From Saururus chinensis (lineage: Eukaryota; Streptophyta; Magnoliopsida; Piperales; Saururaceae), in contig CP141145.1 in NCBI GenBank assembly GCA_035235625.1, positions 4,402,001 through 4,466,000 of the forward strand: 64,000 bases of DNA, in the 5' to 3' direction. Under the pieces are notes generated by a model. The model was not told the DNA's origin. It did no database searches and was given only the letters and a program-made list of their open reading frames with translations. Below are positions 47,812-64,000 of the stretch, in pieces. The position numbers and the translations under genes were made by a program. Position 1 is the first letter of the stretch; each line of letters starts with the position of its first letter.

Positions 47812-49206
47812 TATAACAACCCTAAATTTATGGTACAATCTTTATTTCTCAAATAAAGTCAATATGAGTATTGATAACAAATTTCAATTCAGAGTTAGAG
47901 CTCGAATAGATGAGAGTAACAAGTTGAAAAACAAGAGAAATAGAGGTCAGGAGTGAAAGTTACGAGCTCTAGAAGCATGTTACGTGGGCAAGTCCACTTG
48001 AAAAGTACGAGAAAATGTGTTTATGAGTGGTCTCGTTTAGTAGGGCTCATTGATATGAGCTCAATGGTACCAAAAATGCGTAAATCCGAGTTCAAGACAA
48101 AAAGATATGGTTATTTGAAGTTCGAGAAAAAATTTGTCTAGCAACGTATGGTCCTATGCATTGCAGCATGCCTAAGCACATTGCCATTTTTGGCAGCTCT
48201 ACAAAAAATGGCAGCATGGCACCGCCCAGTGCACCGTGCCCCATAATATATATGGGGGGGGTAAACACTGATTTACATCACCATTTCTCCCTCCTCTTCT
48301 TACTTTTGCTATTTCTAGGCCATTTTAAACCCGTTTTCGTCCGTTCAAAACCCATTCCTTACTAAATCGAGGGTGTTCTATGTACTGAAAGGATTATTTT
48401 CTTGATTTGACCACTCTAAATCTAAAACTCCTTGAGGGGCTCTCACTACTCTAACCCAAGACCGTTGGAGGAACCGATTCAGTTAGAGGTAGGTGGTCTT
48501 AATTTCTAGACCTATGCTTTAATTTTGATTTATTAAAGGTTTTGTTAAAGACTCTTTTTAACTTATTTTAAAAAAAAACTCTCTTTTGAAGACTTACTTT
48601 CTTTAAAAAATAAATTGTGTTTCTAGTACCAGTACCATCTGGGTAGTTCTTTGTTTCTCAAAACTAGGAATTATCATGATGAAGAATCTAGATTACTGCC
48701 ACACTTGGCCTTGGCACACATAGGAATTAGGACATAGGAAAATCTCTTTCCTTCAATCTCCCATTGCCCCATGAGCGTGGGTGCAAGTTGTTTGGTATTG
48801 CGACATTCTATGATTATTTATTTTTAAAATTTGTTATTTTTTGAATAATTTTTTTAAAGCATAATACAACTAATGTGATTATGAAGCATATTTGTAGAAC
48901 TTAATTCAATGTAATGAGTATAAATTTATTCATCCACCCTCAGGTTTTGCATGTGTAACTACATAACCTAAAGAAGTGGATGAAGAGCCTTCATAATTTA
49001 AAGTATTTGTTTATTTTCTTAAAGTTTGTGTAATATTTGTAATGACTGATGTACAAAGGCATGTCATGCAATCTTTGGGAACCCTTATATAATACAATAT
49101 ATGCCATAATTACTCTTTCATACTCGATGATCCTTGCACTTAGTAATAAATTGATGTGTTTTCAAAAATTATTTTATTTTATAGCAAATTTTGATGGGCT
49201 ATTACA
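47812..49206 (+). mobile_element. Solo LTR of the Gypsy-B family
   Basis: Starts TATAACAACCC (TG mutated to TA) and ends GGGCTATTACA, with flanks CCAGC (47,807-47,811) and CCAAC (49,207-49,211), matching at 4 of 5 bases. It aligns with the Gypsy-B LTRs through the ACTAGGAATTATCAT block, CACACTTGGC-TT-GCACACA and CCCCATGAGCGTG-GTGCAAG. It may therefore show the LTR start that is missing from the Gypsy-B copies. Confidence 0.6.
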
Positions 49207-49744
49207 CCAACAAAGGAGCCCTTTGTAGCTAAGTACATCAAAGGGAGGGAGACAGCGGCAATGTTTTATTCAAAGCTTTGCTTATGTTCAATTGACATTG
49301 CATGATTGTGTCTTCTTGAAAGAACAAAGGGAAGAGGTCATGGGTAGCTTGGGTCATTTTCTCACATGCATGGGCAGGCTCACATGTGTGAAAGCCTATT
49401 GCGGTAATTTTAGCATACCTATGCACATTTTAGGTATTGCCCTAGATACATGTCTATTTTGGTAAATTTTTCATTTTTTTACAAAGATTAGACTAGGCTA
49501 GGAATCTAGCACTAATTGAAAATATAAAATAAAAACTATATATTGGGGGCATGAACATCAATGGTCATGGATAATCCTTTTTTACATCCATCCGCATTTG
49601 GGATGAAAAAAAAATATTTTGCTTTACGTGTGGATGGAGACGGAGAACAACAAAAATGTACAAATGGACGTTTTTACACCTTTAAGGGAGGAACCCATTT
49701 ATTATATAAATATATTAATATTTCATGTATTTCTTAATAGGTAA
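49207..49744. other. Unrecognised stretch
   Basis: AT-rich, no supported feature. It ends with GGTAA, the left duplication of S5. Confidence 0.4.
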
Positions 49745-50380
49745 TGTCACGCCCCGGCGATGCCCGACCAGAGCCGAACCCGGTCCAGGGGCCGGTCAAG
49801 CGCGCGGGGGCGACGAAGTGAAAATTGAGAAATGATCTAGCAGAAGACTTAATCCCTAACCACGGGCGATTAACAGAAACACGGAGTGCGCACAATCCTT
49901 TGAGCAAGAGTAAATAAAAAGGGAAGAAAAGGTGTTGTTTATCACAAAGTAAACAACAATCTCAAACCCACAAACTTAGTTTAAGTAAAGCCCACACCGG
50001 CTCAAAATAAGTCATAAGCATCACAACTGCAAAATATGACATAAATCCAAAACAAGAACCCTACACAAAGGTTCTAACATCAAGCATGAAACCAACGAAG
50101 GTAAGTCACGCAAACGATCTCCATCATCACACCCAAGCTACCTCTGACCTTTCCTCATAGAGGCAATCCTATCCGTCTGCGTGTCGCACCACGCAACCCC
50201 AAATCAAAACACAAAAGAGGGGTGAGTTTTAACAAATTCAGCAATGGTTTTAATATCACTGTCAACGTAGAAAATACGATAGCTTAGCAATGAGATCGTT
50301 CAGATCAAAGATTTACATGGTGCATCACTTTCTGATCACACATTCATATCACTTAACACTGCATCATAATGCATAATTCA

Positions 50381-50826
50381 ACCTGCATGAATGTATCTAT
50401 AGCATACATATTCCCACATGCATTCACATCATAACCAATCCCGCATGGATGTATCTCTAACATACATATTCCCACATGCATAATATCATCACAACCTGCA
50501 TGGATGTATCTCTAACATACATATTCCCACATGCATTATTTCACAATTCAACCTGCATGGATGTATCTCTAACATACATATCCCACATGCATAATATCAA
50601 AATCAACATGCATGGATGTATCTCTAACATACATATTCCACATGCATTATATCAAATCAAACTGCATGGATGTATCTCAAACATACATATTCCTCATGCA
50701 TTTTATCAAATCGACCTGCATGGATGTATCTCTAACATACATATTCCCACATGCATTACATCAAAATCAACATGCATGGATGTATCTTTAACATACATAT
50801 TCCCACATGCATAATGTCATCACAAT
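50381..50826. repeat. ~55-bp tandem array in S5, eight copies
   Basis: Each unit contains TGCATGGATGTATCTCTAAC and ATACATATTCCCACATGCAT followed by a variable A/T-rich tail. Several copies are nearly identical. A repetitive open frame runs through it by chance. Confidence 0.92.
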
Positions 50827-51229
50827 CAACCTCCATCAAGGAGTAATCACACATTAACGTCACACAGATGGGAGCATAGACAAGGCCACGAAGGCGTGTC
50901 ATAGTCCAAAATTCTACACAAGAATCCAAGAAAGATCGGGGTTGTCAATCCCTAACACTGCTCACCCTGGACAATCCTGGCCAAGGATGTCCCATCCTCA
51001 CACAGAGAATTTAGAGCAGGGGTGTTCGCCCAGGGACATCTCCTGCGGAGGGAAGAGCCCGAGTTCTCACACAGAGAACCCTAGAACACGTGGCAGCGGG
51101 GTGCACACGGCATACCACACTGGATTCTCAGGGTCCAGATGGCACACATAATAAAATTCTCACATATCCGTAAGACAAGTACACAACTCGTCCCCACATC
51201 ATTCCATTAAACAAGACTCAACCCGGGGA

Positions 51230-51350
51230 GTGCACTCGTTCCACACAGGAACTCCAAATCGTTCCACACAGGAACTTCAAATCGTTCCACACAGGAACTT
51301 CAAACCGTTCCACACAGAAACTTCAAACCGTTCCACACAGGAACTTCAAA
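51230..51350. repeat. 23-bp tandem array in S5
   Basis: Five copies of a unit containing CGTTCCACACAGGAACTTCA. Confidence 0.88.
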
Positions 51351-53356
51351 TCAAAATATGTCCTTTCGGACCAATCAATTTGCGATTAATCCACGACCGA
51401 TCAACCCGGCACACAATTTTATCACATTGCATCCAATCGGTCAAATTCGATTAATCACGATGAAGCCTCAATTTAAAATCCATTTTCATGATGCGTGCAG
51501 CATGGTACATGCATGGGCAAAGCATACATGAATCCTAATCCATGATAAGTGCTCTCACCAGCCCCTAATGCATCATTCATAATCACAATATTAAGCTTCA
51601 ACATCATTATTTAACCCCACATGTGTGTGTATCTAGTAGAAGCATTTCACATAATACATGCCATCATGCTAGAAATTAAACTCACTACCACACTACACAT
51701 GTGAATTTCCATCTAAACATGAATTTTAGCGGAAATCATAGGAGAAGAATCGTTGAAATCATAGCTAGATTCAAAACTCAACCACAAAGGCTAGACACAT
51801 ATAATATCACTCATTTCATCATTGAGTCATGGCATTCACCAATATTCACACACCATTAACCATAATCTATCATGATAAACTAGTCCAACAATGATTGTAG
51901 TCCTACTGAAAATATGCTTAACCAAAGGAAACAACCATTCATAATTTCAAGATAATGATTTCAACATCATGCCACAAAACATAAGTCATTCCACCATCCC
52001 TAAGCATATATCTCACCTCCATAAACTTAATAGCATGCATTTCCAGTAGCCTAACATAGCTTAAAAACACTCCACATTCATATAAAATTGACAAGCTAAA
52101 GTAGAATCATCAAAATAGACATCATATGTACAACACACAATTTCTTGTGTAGCCGATCGATCGCCCTTCAGGCCGTTCGATCAGTTACACACAAAAATTT
52201 AAAATTTACAGTTTAGCCGATTGATCGCCCTGCAAGGCCGATCGATCGCCAACACGGCAGAACAGTTATCTTCTTCCTTTCGCAAAATCAAACCGAAACA
52301 CCATAGATAACACTTCAAATCCACATCTAACACCCTAATCATCATCAAAAGTCCTCCTTGACTTCCAGAATATCAAACCAAACCATAATAATGCAAAACC
52401 CTAAGAAATCGGGATTAAATAATTCCATTTTCTAATCTTACCATTAACACACTAAATCAAGCAAACCATTTCGAAATAAGCCAAAAATGAAGAATTTTAC
52501 CATGGATAAATAGAGATTTCAAAGACCCATTACCTCAGCACTTGATTAAGCTCGGATTGAAGAGTCACCCTTCTTGAAATCCTTGAAACACAATGAGTTT
52601 GAATTAAACTCTAATAGAAATCAATTTACTCAAGAAATCCCTAATTAAATCTTAGATTTAGGGCTTGTTGGTAGTAAAAGATCGAATTTTGAATGTTAGG
52701 GTTTATAGTAAAACACAAATCAGTAGCTTTTGATGGTCAAAAATGAATTTAATCAAGGGGAAAATGCTAGATTTGGAAGAAATGAAGAGAAAAGCCATGG
52801 ATTAGTGCTTAATTAGAGTAAGCTTACCTTAATTGGCTTCTAATTCGGGCCTAAGTGGGGATTAGGCCAGCCCTCCTTCCTTAGCCTATTCCCAAAAATG
52901 TAAATGGCTCTGGTTTGCCCTTTTATAGTAAGGGTATGGGGTATGCATAGGTAAGTTTTGGGGTGTAAATATGAAAAGTAGGCTAAAAGTGGGTATTTTA
53001 TAAATTTAAGCACAAATTAAGCCTAATAAAATTCTGAAAATTTTTGTGGGGCCTTAAGTATATGTCTAGGTTCATTTGACACAAAAATAAAATTTTTAAT
53101 GGTGGGGCCCACAGGGGTCCCGCCAAAACCCTAATTTTTGGGAAAATAGTGAAAATTTTGAAAAATCTCAAAAAATTCACATTTGGTTTAAAATCACTTA
53201 AAACCACTAATGTTGAAGTTAATTTTGATTAAAACTATCACAAACACTATTTATTTACGAAATCACCGAATAAGATCAAAAAATGCGTAAATCTCACGAT
53301 AACCCATAATTAAAGAAAACCAAAACCGGTTTAAAGATGAGGGTCCTTACAGGTAA

Positions 53357-53985
53357 GATAGGGGAAAACAATTGTTATATAACCTACGGGAATTCAATAT
53401 CCTTCTACTTTTAGAGGATTACCACAATGCCTCTTGCCTAAATACCTTACAAAGGTAAGACACTACATGATGTGGCCTCAAGTCGCACATGCTAACAAAG
53501 TAAAATTCTACTACTAGCACAAATTAATTTATTAAGCATACAACCACAATCAATACAATAATTTTTATATGGAAACTCAAATCGGGAAAAAACTACGGTC
53601 AACCAGTCCCTTCAGCTTAATCAATGCACCATGAAGTAAGAGCTTACAAGACTCAAACTATCAACCTCTACACAAGCTAGAAGTCCTTTCTCTAGATAAA
53701 TGGTTGGCCGCCATGACACCTCCTTGATTTTTTCCCTTCGAGTATGGTCCTTGTCTTCTTCAATAGTACTCCTCAAATATAAACCCTCTTCGATTGTGTT
53801 GTTGAAACCTCTTCAAGATCCCTTTTTGGGCAAGTCACCTGAGCAACTTGTGTTGTATTTTTTATGTTTAATGTAATAGAATTATATCTATCTAATCAAC
53901 ATAGTGGGTCACCACATGCCCCTAGTCCAATTATCTAATGTAGATAAAGACTACAAAATATGGTATCATTACGCAAAAATTTTTA
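53357..53985 (-). repeat. Fragment of L1-family copia LTR plus flank
   Basis: 53,540-53,830 resembles the 3' part of the L1 LTR (minus strand): TATGGAAACTCAAATCGGGA, AATCAATGCACCATGAAG, and the CTTCGAGTATGGTCCTTGTC zone. It is a fourth, truncated and diverged copy. The remainder (53,357-53,540 and 53,830-53,985) is unrecognised. Confidence 0.4.
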
Positions 53986-55130
53986 TATAGTGGAAACAAA
54001 AAAAACTTAATATTCACTTAATCTCACTCTCAAAACATCAATCAATCAACACATGAATATAACAATTTACATAGAAAACCCCAACTAGAGTAAAAAAACT
54101 ACTACAATTCTAAAGGAACCAAATCAATGTACTAAAAACTAAGACTTTGCATAGACACAAGTAAACCATCAACCTTATTTAGAATCTAACACGAGCTCCT
54201 CTTGTTTAGGTTATTGTTTCTGGACTTTAAGTCTTCTCTAAGCACTTAAAACTTTCTCCTCCTTGCCTTGTCTCTGTTTTCTTTTAGTCTTCAATAAGCA
54301 CCTCTTGTTGTTTTGGCGTTGGCCTTATAAAAATCTTCAATCTTCCATTGAACACATGCTTCCACTCCTTTTTAAATACTCTATGTATCAACTCCTTTAG
54401 CTGTGGATTGCCTTCTTCAATTCACCATAGATCTTCAATACAAAGGTCAAGTGAATTCTCATTTGGAAAACAATAAGCAAAGGTGTAAACTCACTTTCTC
54501 TTTTCTCCTCTAGATTTTCCTCTCTAAAATTTTCTGATTTCATAACTCTTATATAATTCATTAAGTCAATTTAGGACTTGTACTTGAATGAAATTAAAAT
54601 TAGAAGGTCTTAATTCGGGTTATCTATCCTTGAAACAATCAATCATTCGAATAAGTGATTGATTGGTCACTATTTTTAATATACACGATACTTCAAGCAA
54701 TCGATCAATTACAAAAGCAATCGATCAATAACTCTCGTCTTCATTTTACACAAGGCTGAATCAACAAGTAATCGATCGTTCTTCTCTTTAATTTTTGCAG
54801 CAATCGATCACTCCCTGTATTTTGATATTTTTGTCCTTTTTACCCTAAATCCTTATAAAACCTCTGTAATCATTTCTTAGATTTTTCCAAGTGATTTATG
54901 TATGACAATGTGACTTGGATAAGCTTCAAAATCCTTCACATTCTTTAGCCTTTCACATTGATAACAGAACACGTCTATTCCTATTTTTTAAGTCTATCAA
55001 TTCCAAATCTAATTCAACCAAAAACAACTTCAAATTAGATTATAAGACTAATTACATACATATGGTTTCTTGACATAAATTTAACAAATAAAATAGCCAA
55101 TAAAGTAGACATATGACATATGTTCTTACA
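53986..55130 (-). repeat. Copia LTR family L1, copy A (3' LTR)
   Basis: Right end (LTR start on the minus strand) reads TGTAAGAACATATGTC at 55,130. Immediately outside it, the minus strand has AAAGGGGTAGAT, a polypurine tract, so this copy is placed as a 3' LTR. Repeated GATCGAT-type motifs lie at ~54,640-54,810. The left end is approximate. Confidence 0.65.
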
Positions 55131-55999
55131 ATCTACCCCTTTGGCTATTTCTTCTCAAAACACTACACATTTAAAAATCAAAATAAAATTACAACTTTTG
55201 GCATAGTTCATTGACTTTTAAATTATACATAATAACTTGACACTACGGAGACTCAACATAGAATCAATTAACTTAAACTCATTAATTTCAAATTGAGCTT
55301 GAAAAGCCTTTAATAAACATGTACTTATCGTGCACACTTAAAATCAAATTGATTTGTATAGCATTGTCTAATCAAGCATAAAGATGAGCACTTTGATTTT
55401 TATTAATCATTTATCCCCCATTTTTACATAAATAAACTAAAGGTTAGAGTCATAAATAATAAAAATACACAATAATATCTCCATCAAGTTATAATCATCA
55501 CATAAAGACATGAAAGTAAATTAAACCATTAAACCAATACATGTCCAACAATATCCCATAATAAAATCAGTTTCGACAATAAATCTCATTATCACAATGA
55601 AACATAATCAAACTAAACAAGTTTTAACTAAATGGAATACATGAAAAGTGATAAACAATAAACAAGCAATCAATGGAGTTTAAGCTCTATCAACACCCAT
55701 GTGAAATGTAGTTTGGAACTGTTCATCCAATTGGAGTAGATTTCAGTAGTCCTTCGTTGGCAAACTACTGGTCAACATCTCACCCTCACCAGTGTTTGGT
55801 TCCAACATGTTGAAATCATTCACTACGACCCATTATACCTCAGCCTTAAAGTCAATATTTGTTGGTACCTCACTCTGTCGATTACAGTTTAATATCCAAC
55901 TAGACAACAATAGTGGATCATTAGATTTTTCTTCAAACTTATACTTTGTATAAGTAAGAATCAAGAGTTCTAACCTCTATGCATAGGAATTCCTAATAA
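55131..55999 (-). other. Short non-coding core between L1 LTRs
   Basis: The 55,131-55,142 part is a minus-strand polypurine tract next to copy A. The stretch next to copy B (~55,880-55,990) matches the start of the internal region after copy 1 (AATCTAATGATCCA-TAT on the L1 sense strand). Nothing coding is seen, so this would be an internally deleted or non-autonomous element of ~3.2 kb. Confidence 0.5.
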
Positions 56000-57185
56000 A
56001 CAATGGAAATGAACTATGTATGCATAACCTATTAATTTACCAAGTAATCAATCAATCTAAGCAAATAACACAATAACAAAAATATTTCATGTGGAAAACC
56101 CAACTTATGTGAAAAACTATGACATCAATAAGGCCAAACCAATGCACTAGTAAGATAGAACTTAAAAGGCAAAAGAACAACCAACCAACCTCTAGAGTTG
56201 ACAAAAATAAGAACATCTTCTCTTTGTTCAAACTTCTTAATTGTTGGCCTTCAATTTTTCCTCCTTTGAATCCTTGAAGTTTTTCCTCTTTATGTTTTAT
56301 TCGTCTTATTTTTCTAGCAATTTAATCAAAGACTCCTTCTTTGATTATTGATTTACCTTTGAAATTATTCTACTCATTTGAAGAATTTATTGTCTCCTCA
56401 TTTGTTTGTTGTGTGAAAATTTTCTTTTTCAATCGTGCATCTTCATGAATCCACCATTAACATGTGTTTGAAGTTTTGTGTGGACTCTCTAAGAAAATAA
56501 TTATGAAGGATCTCTCCTTTCTTCTCCAATATTTTCTAAGTTTCCTCTCTTCAAAATCTTTATACTTTAGCTTTTATGTAGGTTTTTAAGTCGGTTTGAG
56601 ACTTTGAGTCCAACTAGGAATAAAATCCCATCTAGAAAGGCTTAAATTAGGCATCTACAGCTGCTAACGATCGATCATTGACTGTTTCCTTAGGGCATAA
56701 TACTTTGAGTTATCAACTGACCGATAAACTCTCGGTTTCATTTTACAAAGGGCTATTTTAGGTGTTGATTGATCGTTTACAGAAGCAATCAATCGATTTA
56801 ACTCTTGTGTGCTATAGTTCATAACTGATCGATCGATAAGGATAGTGTATGCTGCAACAATCCATTGATGACACTGTTCACTTACAATTTTACCCTTTTT
56901 ACCCTCAGTCTGAAGCTTCCAAAATTAATTCTAAAACTTTTTCAAGTGATTTTTAATGAGAGTATATGCTGAATAAACCTCATTTACCTTTAACACTCTT
57001 TAGTTTTTAGCCTTGATCCATAATAACACGTCTGCTCCTATTTTTTAAGTTCATTAATTCCAAACCTCACTTGGCCACAACTACATTTAGTCAAATTCCT
57101 AAGACTAATTATATACTTGAGGTTTTTACATAGTTTTGATAAATAAAATTCGCTAATAATATTATATGTGACATATGTTCTTTCA
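56000..57185 (-). repeat. Copia LTR family L1, copy B (5' LTR)
   Basis: On the minus strand it starts TGAAAGAACATATGTCACAT at 57,185 and matches copies A and 1 throughout. GAT(C/T)GAT-type motifs lie at ~56,670-56,880. No polypurine tract is outside its start, consistent with a 5' LTR. The flanking ATCTT was not found beyond copy A, so the A-B pairing is inferred from orientation and spacing. Confidence 0.65.
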
Positions 57186-60834
<3,649 letters not shown>

Positions 60835-63800
60835 TATCTTTTTTTATTGATAAGCATTTCGTTGAATTAGATGATATAGAGAGAGAGTGTGTGTTTAATT
60901 TATATGAGCCCTGACCTAGTCGTTACGCACCATCAAATTTTGATCCACTGGCAATTAGTCTTATGCCCCCCTTGTGCCATTCATGCTGTTTAGGTTCACG
61001 CAGACATACTTAAATTGTCATAAACATGAATAGAATCATGTTTTATTTGTTCAGTAGAAGCTTACATAAACAAATTAATTTACAATGAAATGCATGCCAA
61101 GCATATTACTTTCCAAGTGACAATTCGGATGTGCTATTCTTCGTGGTAGAGGTGAAAGTGAATAAATCAACTCCTTTGAAAAGTTCGTAGCTGAAAGCTT
61201 TTTAAGAGATCTGAAGTAACTTTGTGTATGACTGGTACATGCTGAGATTTTGCATAATATTTTAAGGACAAGTACGAACCAACTGTAAGGTTCATGTCTT
61301 TGCAGAGCCCACATGCAATGTGGGACTCCATAAGGTACGGCTCGCAGACATCTGACCACAATTTGTGACAGGAAAAAGATTTGACAGCTTTAACCCATAC
61401 AATGCTTCAATTTAAAGTGTTTTAACCACAACTACGGATAAAAACGATATGTAGAAAGCGAAAATTATCTCATTAAGATACATACAAACAAGTACAACTT
61501 CTATCGTATTAAGGGCACCATGTCTAAGCATGGACAATATGGGCCCCGGTCATGGAGCCACTTCCTATAGAAAATACTAGCAACGTTTTAACACTCAAAA
61601 CTTTAATACTGTTTAAAAGTAAGCATATGCCCAAATGCAATATTATGTTTTAAACAAAAAACCAATTGTAAAAGTATTTTTTTAATATAATAATATTATA
61701 TAATGAAAAGTAAGATTAAAATTATAGCTAACTATTAACTATAGTTTGACTGACAGTCAATCATGAAGTCATATAAAATTTGAATAATAAATTAATTGAT
61801 CCAAAACGCTAAAGAGTCGAGCCAATTAAGAAAGTTTGTATTGATTAAGTTTTCAACTGTGATTAGTGAGCCGGGGCCCCTCCCATTTAAGATCCATAAG
61901 GTTTGGGTCAAATCCTCTTTCCTTCTCAAGTGCAATGTATTTTTAGGAAAAAAATGGATTGCTTAACCATAAATCACTTGATGCAAAAGCTCTTTTTTTT
62001 TCTTTGTATTAATTTTTTCATATAGTATTTTGAATGCAACATGTTATACCCTAAAATTTTATAAATATATTTTTTAATATAATAACAAAGATACTTTTTT
62101 AATGAAAGCATATGTCAAGATAACTTGGGGTATGAGTCACTCGATTTTTGAAAATATAAATATCAAATCAGAGTACATAAGTAATAGTCAATACTATATC
62201 ATAAATCAAGCAAGGTCTAGCCCGAGTATATATCTAAATATCATGATATACACTAACGTAAAAAGATTGGCACTTATGTGCCGACAGTTATTTACTCTTA
62301 AGTAAAGTAACATTTAAGTACAATAACCATACCAAGTGACCGAGCAGTGTCACATTTGCTATGCATATAAGTTCCCAATAAAACTTTAATCTTGTAAGGC
62401 ACTTATACCACACAGATGTTGAGTGTTTGAGTATACTCAGTGAGATAAGATGGCTAAACAATAAACTACATATGATATTAATCACATAAAATAATTTGAT
62501 TCATTACCCTCACCCCAACTTTAAGGTGGAAAGTCAATTAATATCATGGTAACATCAAGGATGTTCCTTTGATTTCTCATGTATACCAGGTCATGGTTAC
62601 ATTGAGAGGTTTTTTTGACTCCTCTAACGTTCACCACTATTATCTTCAAACTCTTATTGAAGACTAATGTCCACACCATACACGCTATAAAACTAAAGAC
62701 CACAATAACACATGGACGCAAGTGGTCGAAATATTCATCCTTCCATGATTGTTAAGACCTCCTTTGTCATGCTATTATGGAATCATGTTTCTTTTAAAAC
62801 TATAATCTATTTGAACCAATTCCTAAGCCTCAAGGGAGAAAGCCCTACAAATAAAAACTCTTAAGCAAAGAAGATCTGAATGTCATGGCCCTATTGGCTA
62901 TCGTGAATCTTCTCTATGTGATTAACAGACCCATTCTTGGAGCCTACCAAGATAGTTGGTATTCCTATCCTTAAGTGTCATACACCATTAGGTCAAGGTC
63001 ACTTACCCTCTTAATATTCCCAAATATAATGTTTGCATTTTGAACCAACTCTCAAACCCGAGGGAGAATTCCCAAGAACAAATCCCATTATCTCACTAAA
63101 TAAACATACACATAGAGCTCATATTTAGGGTATGTATTACTTTCTTTTCACATGTCATTTACCATGTGTTCCAACAATTACTTATGTGTATTATGCAAGT
63201 AAGATTTCTCATTGTCCTTCTCTTCACGTATATTTTATCATGTGTTTCAATGTTTAATTACGTTCATTATGGAAGTAAGCTTTCTGCAAGACACCTCTCA
63301 TTGGCCCTCAAAAGACCACAAAAAAGATTGTTTCGAAAACACAGCCTACACTACTACCAATCATCCCACCAATACATCAATGTTAGTCTTGATGGTTATC
63401 AAACCACCAATGACACATTAGTTTCTACTAATAATGAGTAGACTATTGTGACTCAAATTTACTGATGCAACCATCGACACACTGGTCTCTCTTTCGATGC
63501 CCAATATAACACTGACACACCTCCATGTGTCGATGCCAAAAATTGTTCTCTTCTTCTAACCATTAACACCATCATCGGCATGTCGGCAAACTAAATGATG
63601 GCCATAACAAAAAATTAAACTATTGCCAATCATTCATTGTAGAATTTGTTCTCTCCCTTGATTCTTTCATTTCGGTGGGCCTCTTAATTTTAAGAAAATT
63701 TTGAAAAAATAGAAATCTCAAGTGTGTCAAAGGGTATTTATAAGAGAAAAAGAACTTAATTCTCGTACATAATTGTCAAATTGGGCAAATTTTTAGCCCA

Positions 63801-64000
63801 GTAGCATGAGTGCCACTACCATGGGCAAGCTAGCTAATACATTGATGCCTATTGACAGTAAAAATCAAGTTTACAAATGCAATCACGACTCATTTGTAAC
63901 AACACCTTAAGTAGAATGACCATAATTTTCTTATATGAACTCCAATTAGCATAATTTTAGTGTCATTTTTAAAATCTTTCTATCTTCTTTCTAATTTTAA
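60835..64000. other. Unrecognised AT-rich right end of window
   Basis: Apart from the weak candidate exon listed separately, I see no gene, RNA or repeat boundary that I can support. Open frames of 60-95 codons occur on both strands without recognisable homology. Confidence 0.4.
61030..61362 (-). other. Possible terminal exon of a host transcript
   Basis: On the minus strand a pyrimidine-rich tract with an AG precedes a 64-codon frame (61,167-61,361) containing YLMESHIACGLCKDMNLTVG and VTSDLLKSFQLRTFQRS. It is followed by an AT-rich tail and an AATAAA signal at ~61,035-61,040. This order resembles a last exon with 3' UTR, and the base composition differs from the neighbours. I do not recognise the protein and the overlapping frame is also open, so it may be coincidence. 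Confidence 0.25.

Larger units (their letters stand above)
49745..53351 (-). mobile_element. Solo LTR S5 (3.6 kb)
   Basis: Starts TGTCACGCCCCGGCG and ends GGGTCCTTACA with an exact 5-bp duplication GGTAA (49,740-49,744 and 53,352-53,356). A minus-strand TATA (CTATAAAAGGGC, ~52,917-52,930) lies ~425 bp from the right end. The start GTCACG.CCCGG resembles S3, but the interior sequence is different. It contains two tandem arrays and no coding remnant. Confidence 0.85.

Noticed and set aside
50381-50826. CRISPR-like regular repeats
   Set aside because: Units are contiguous and nearly identical end to end with no unique spacers, and they lie inside a plant LTR.
54640-56880. Prokaryote-style operator array from GATCGAT palindromes
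   Set aside because: The context is a plant LTR. The motifs are reported as a possible LTR regulatory feature only.

Overview
This is nuclear DNA from a flowering plant with a large, repeat-rich genome. It contains Ty1/copia and Ty3/gypsy chromovirus relics, a Mutator-like element carrying a plant mobile domain, Stowaway-like termini, long AT tracts and no intact host gene. Almost every recognisable coding trace belongs to a decayed transposable element, so this looks like an old heterochromatic nest. The species cannot be named from the sequence.

Layout. (1) 1,234-26,167 is one Ty1/copia element on the minus strand (Copia-A here). It has 5' and 3' LTRs and a perfect 5-bp target duplication ATCTC, and later insertions blew it apart: an LTR-like piece (1,915-3,040), a solo LTR S1 (3,438-6,092), an 11-kb block (7,924-19,067) and a solo LTR S3 (19,924-23,871). 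The 11-kb block holds a copia LTR plus gag fragment and a deleted gypsy element (Gypsy-B), whose own 5' LTR is split by solo LTR S2 (10,910-15,347). (2) 28,296-38,775 is a Mutator-like element (MULE) with ~150-bp terminal inverted repeats, subterminal 25-bp palindromes, a three-exon MURA-type transposase pseudogene and a downstream plant mobile domain (PMD). A 5.3-kb chromovirus (28,520-33,821, TSD ATAAT) sits inside its left palindrome cluster. (3) 39-49 kb holds a Copia-A-type LTR relic, a DUF1985-like pseudogene, solo LTR S4 and a Gypsy-B-type solo LTR. (4) 49,745-53,351 is solo LTR S5 (TSD GGTAA). (5) 53.5-57.2 kb holds minus-strand copies of the same copia LTR family seen at 7.9 kb, two of them flanking a short non-coding core. 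(6) 57-64 kb is mostly unrecognised AT-rich DNA, with a 141-bp AT tract abutting a 1-kb inverted dimer of a MITE-like unit, and one weak candidate host exon.

For function: nothing here appears able to move on its own. The chromovirus reading frame has 20 in-frame stops, 16 TAG, 4 TGA and no TAA, the pattern expected from deamination of methylated CAG (CHG) and CGA (CG) sites. Catalytic residues are lost in the chromovirus RNase H, the Copia-A reverse transcriptase, the Gypsy-B protease and the MULE transposase. Most long LTRs survive only as solo copies, indicating frequent LTR-LTR recombination.
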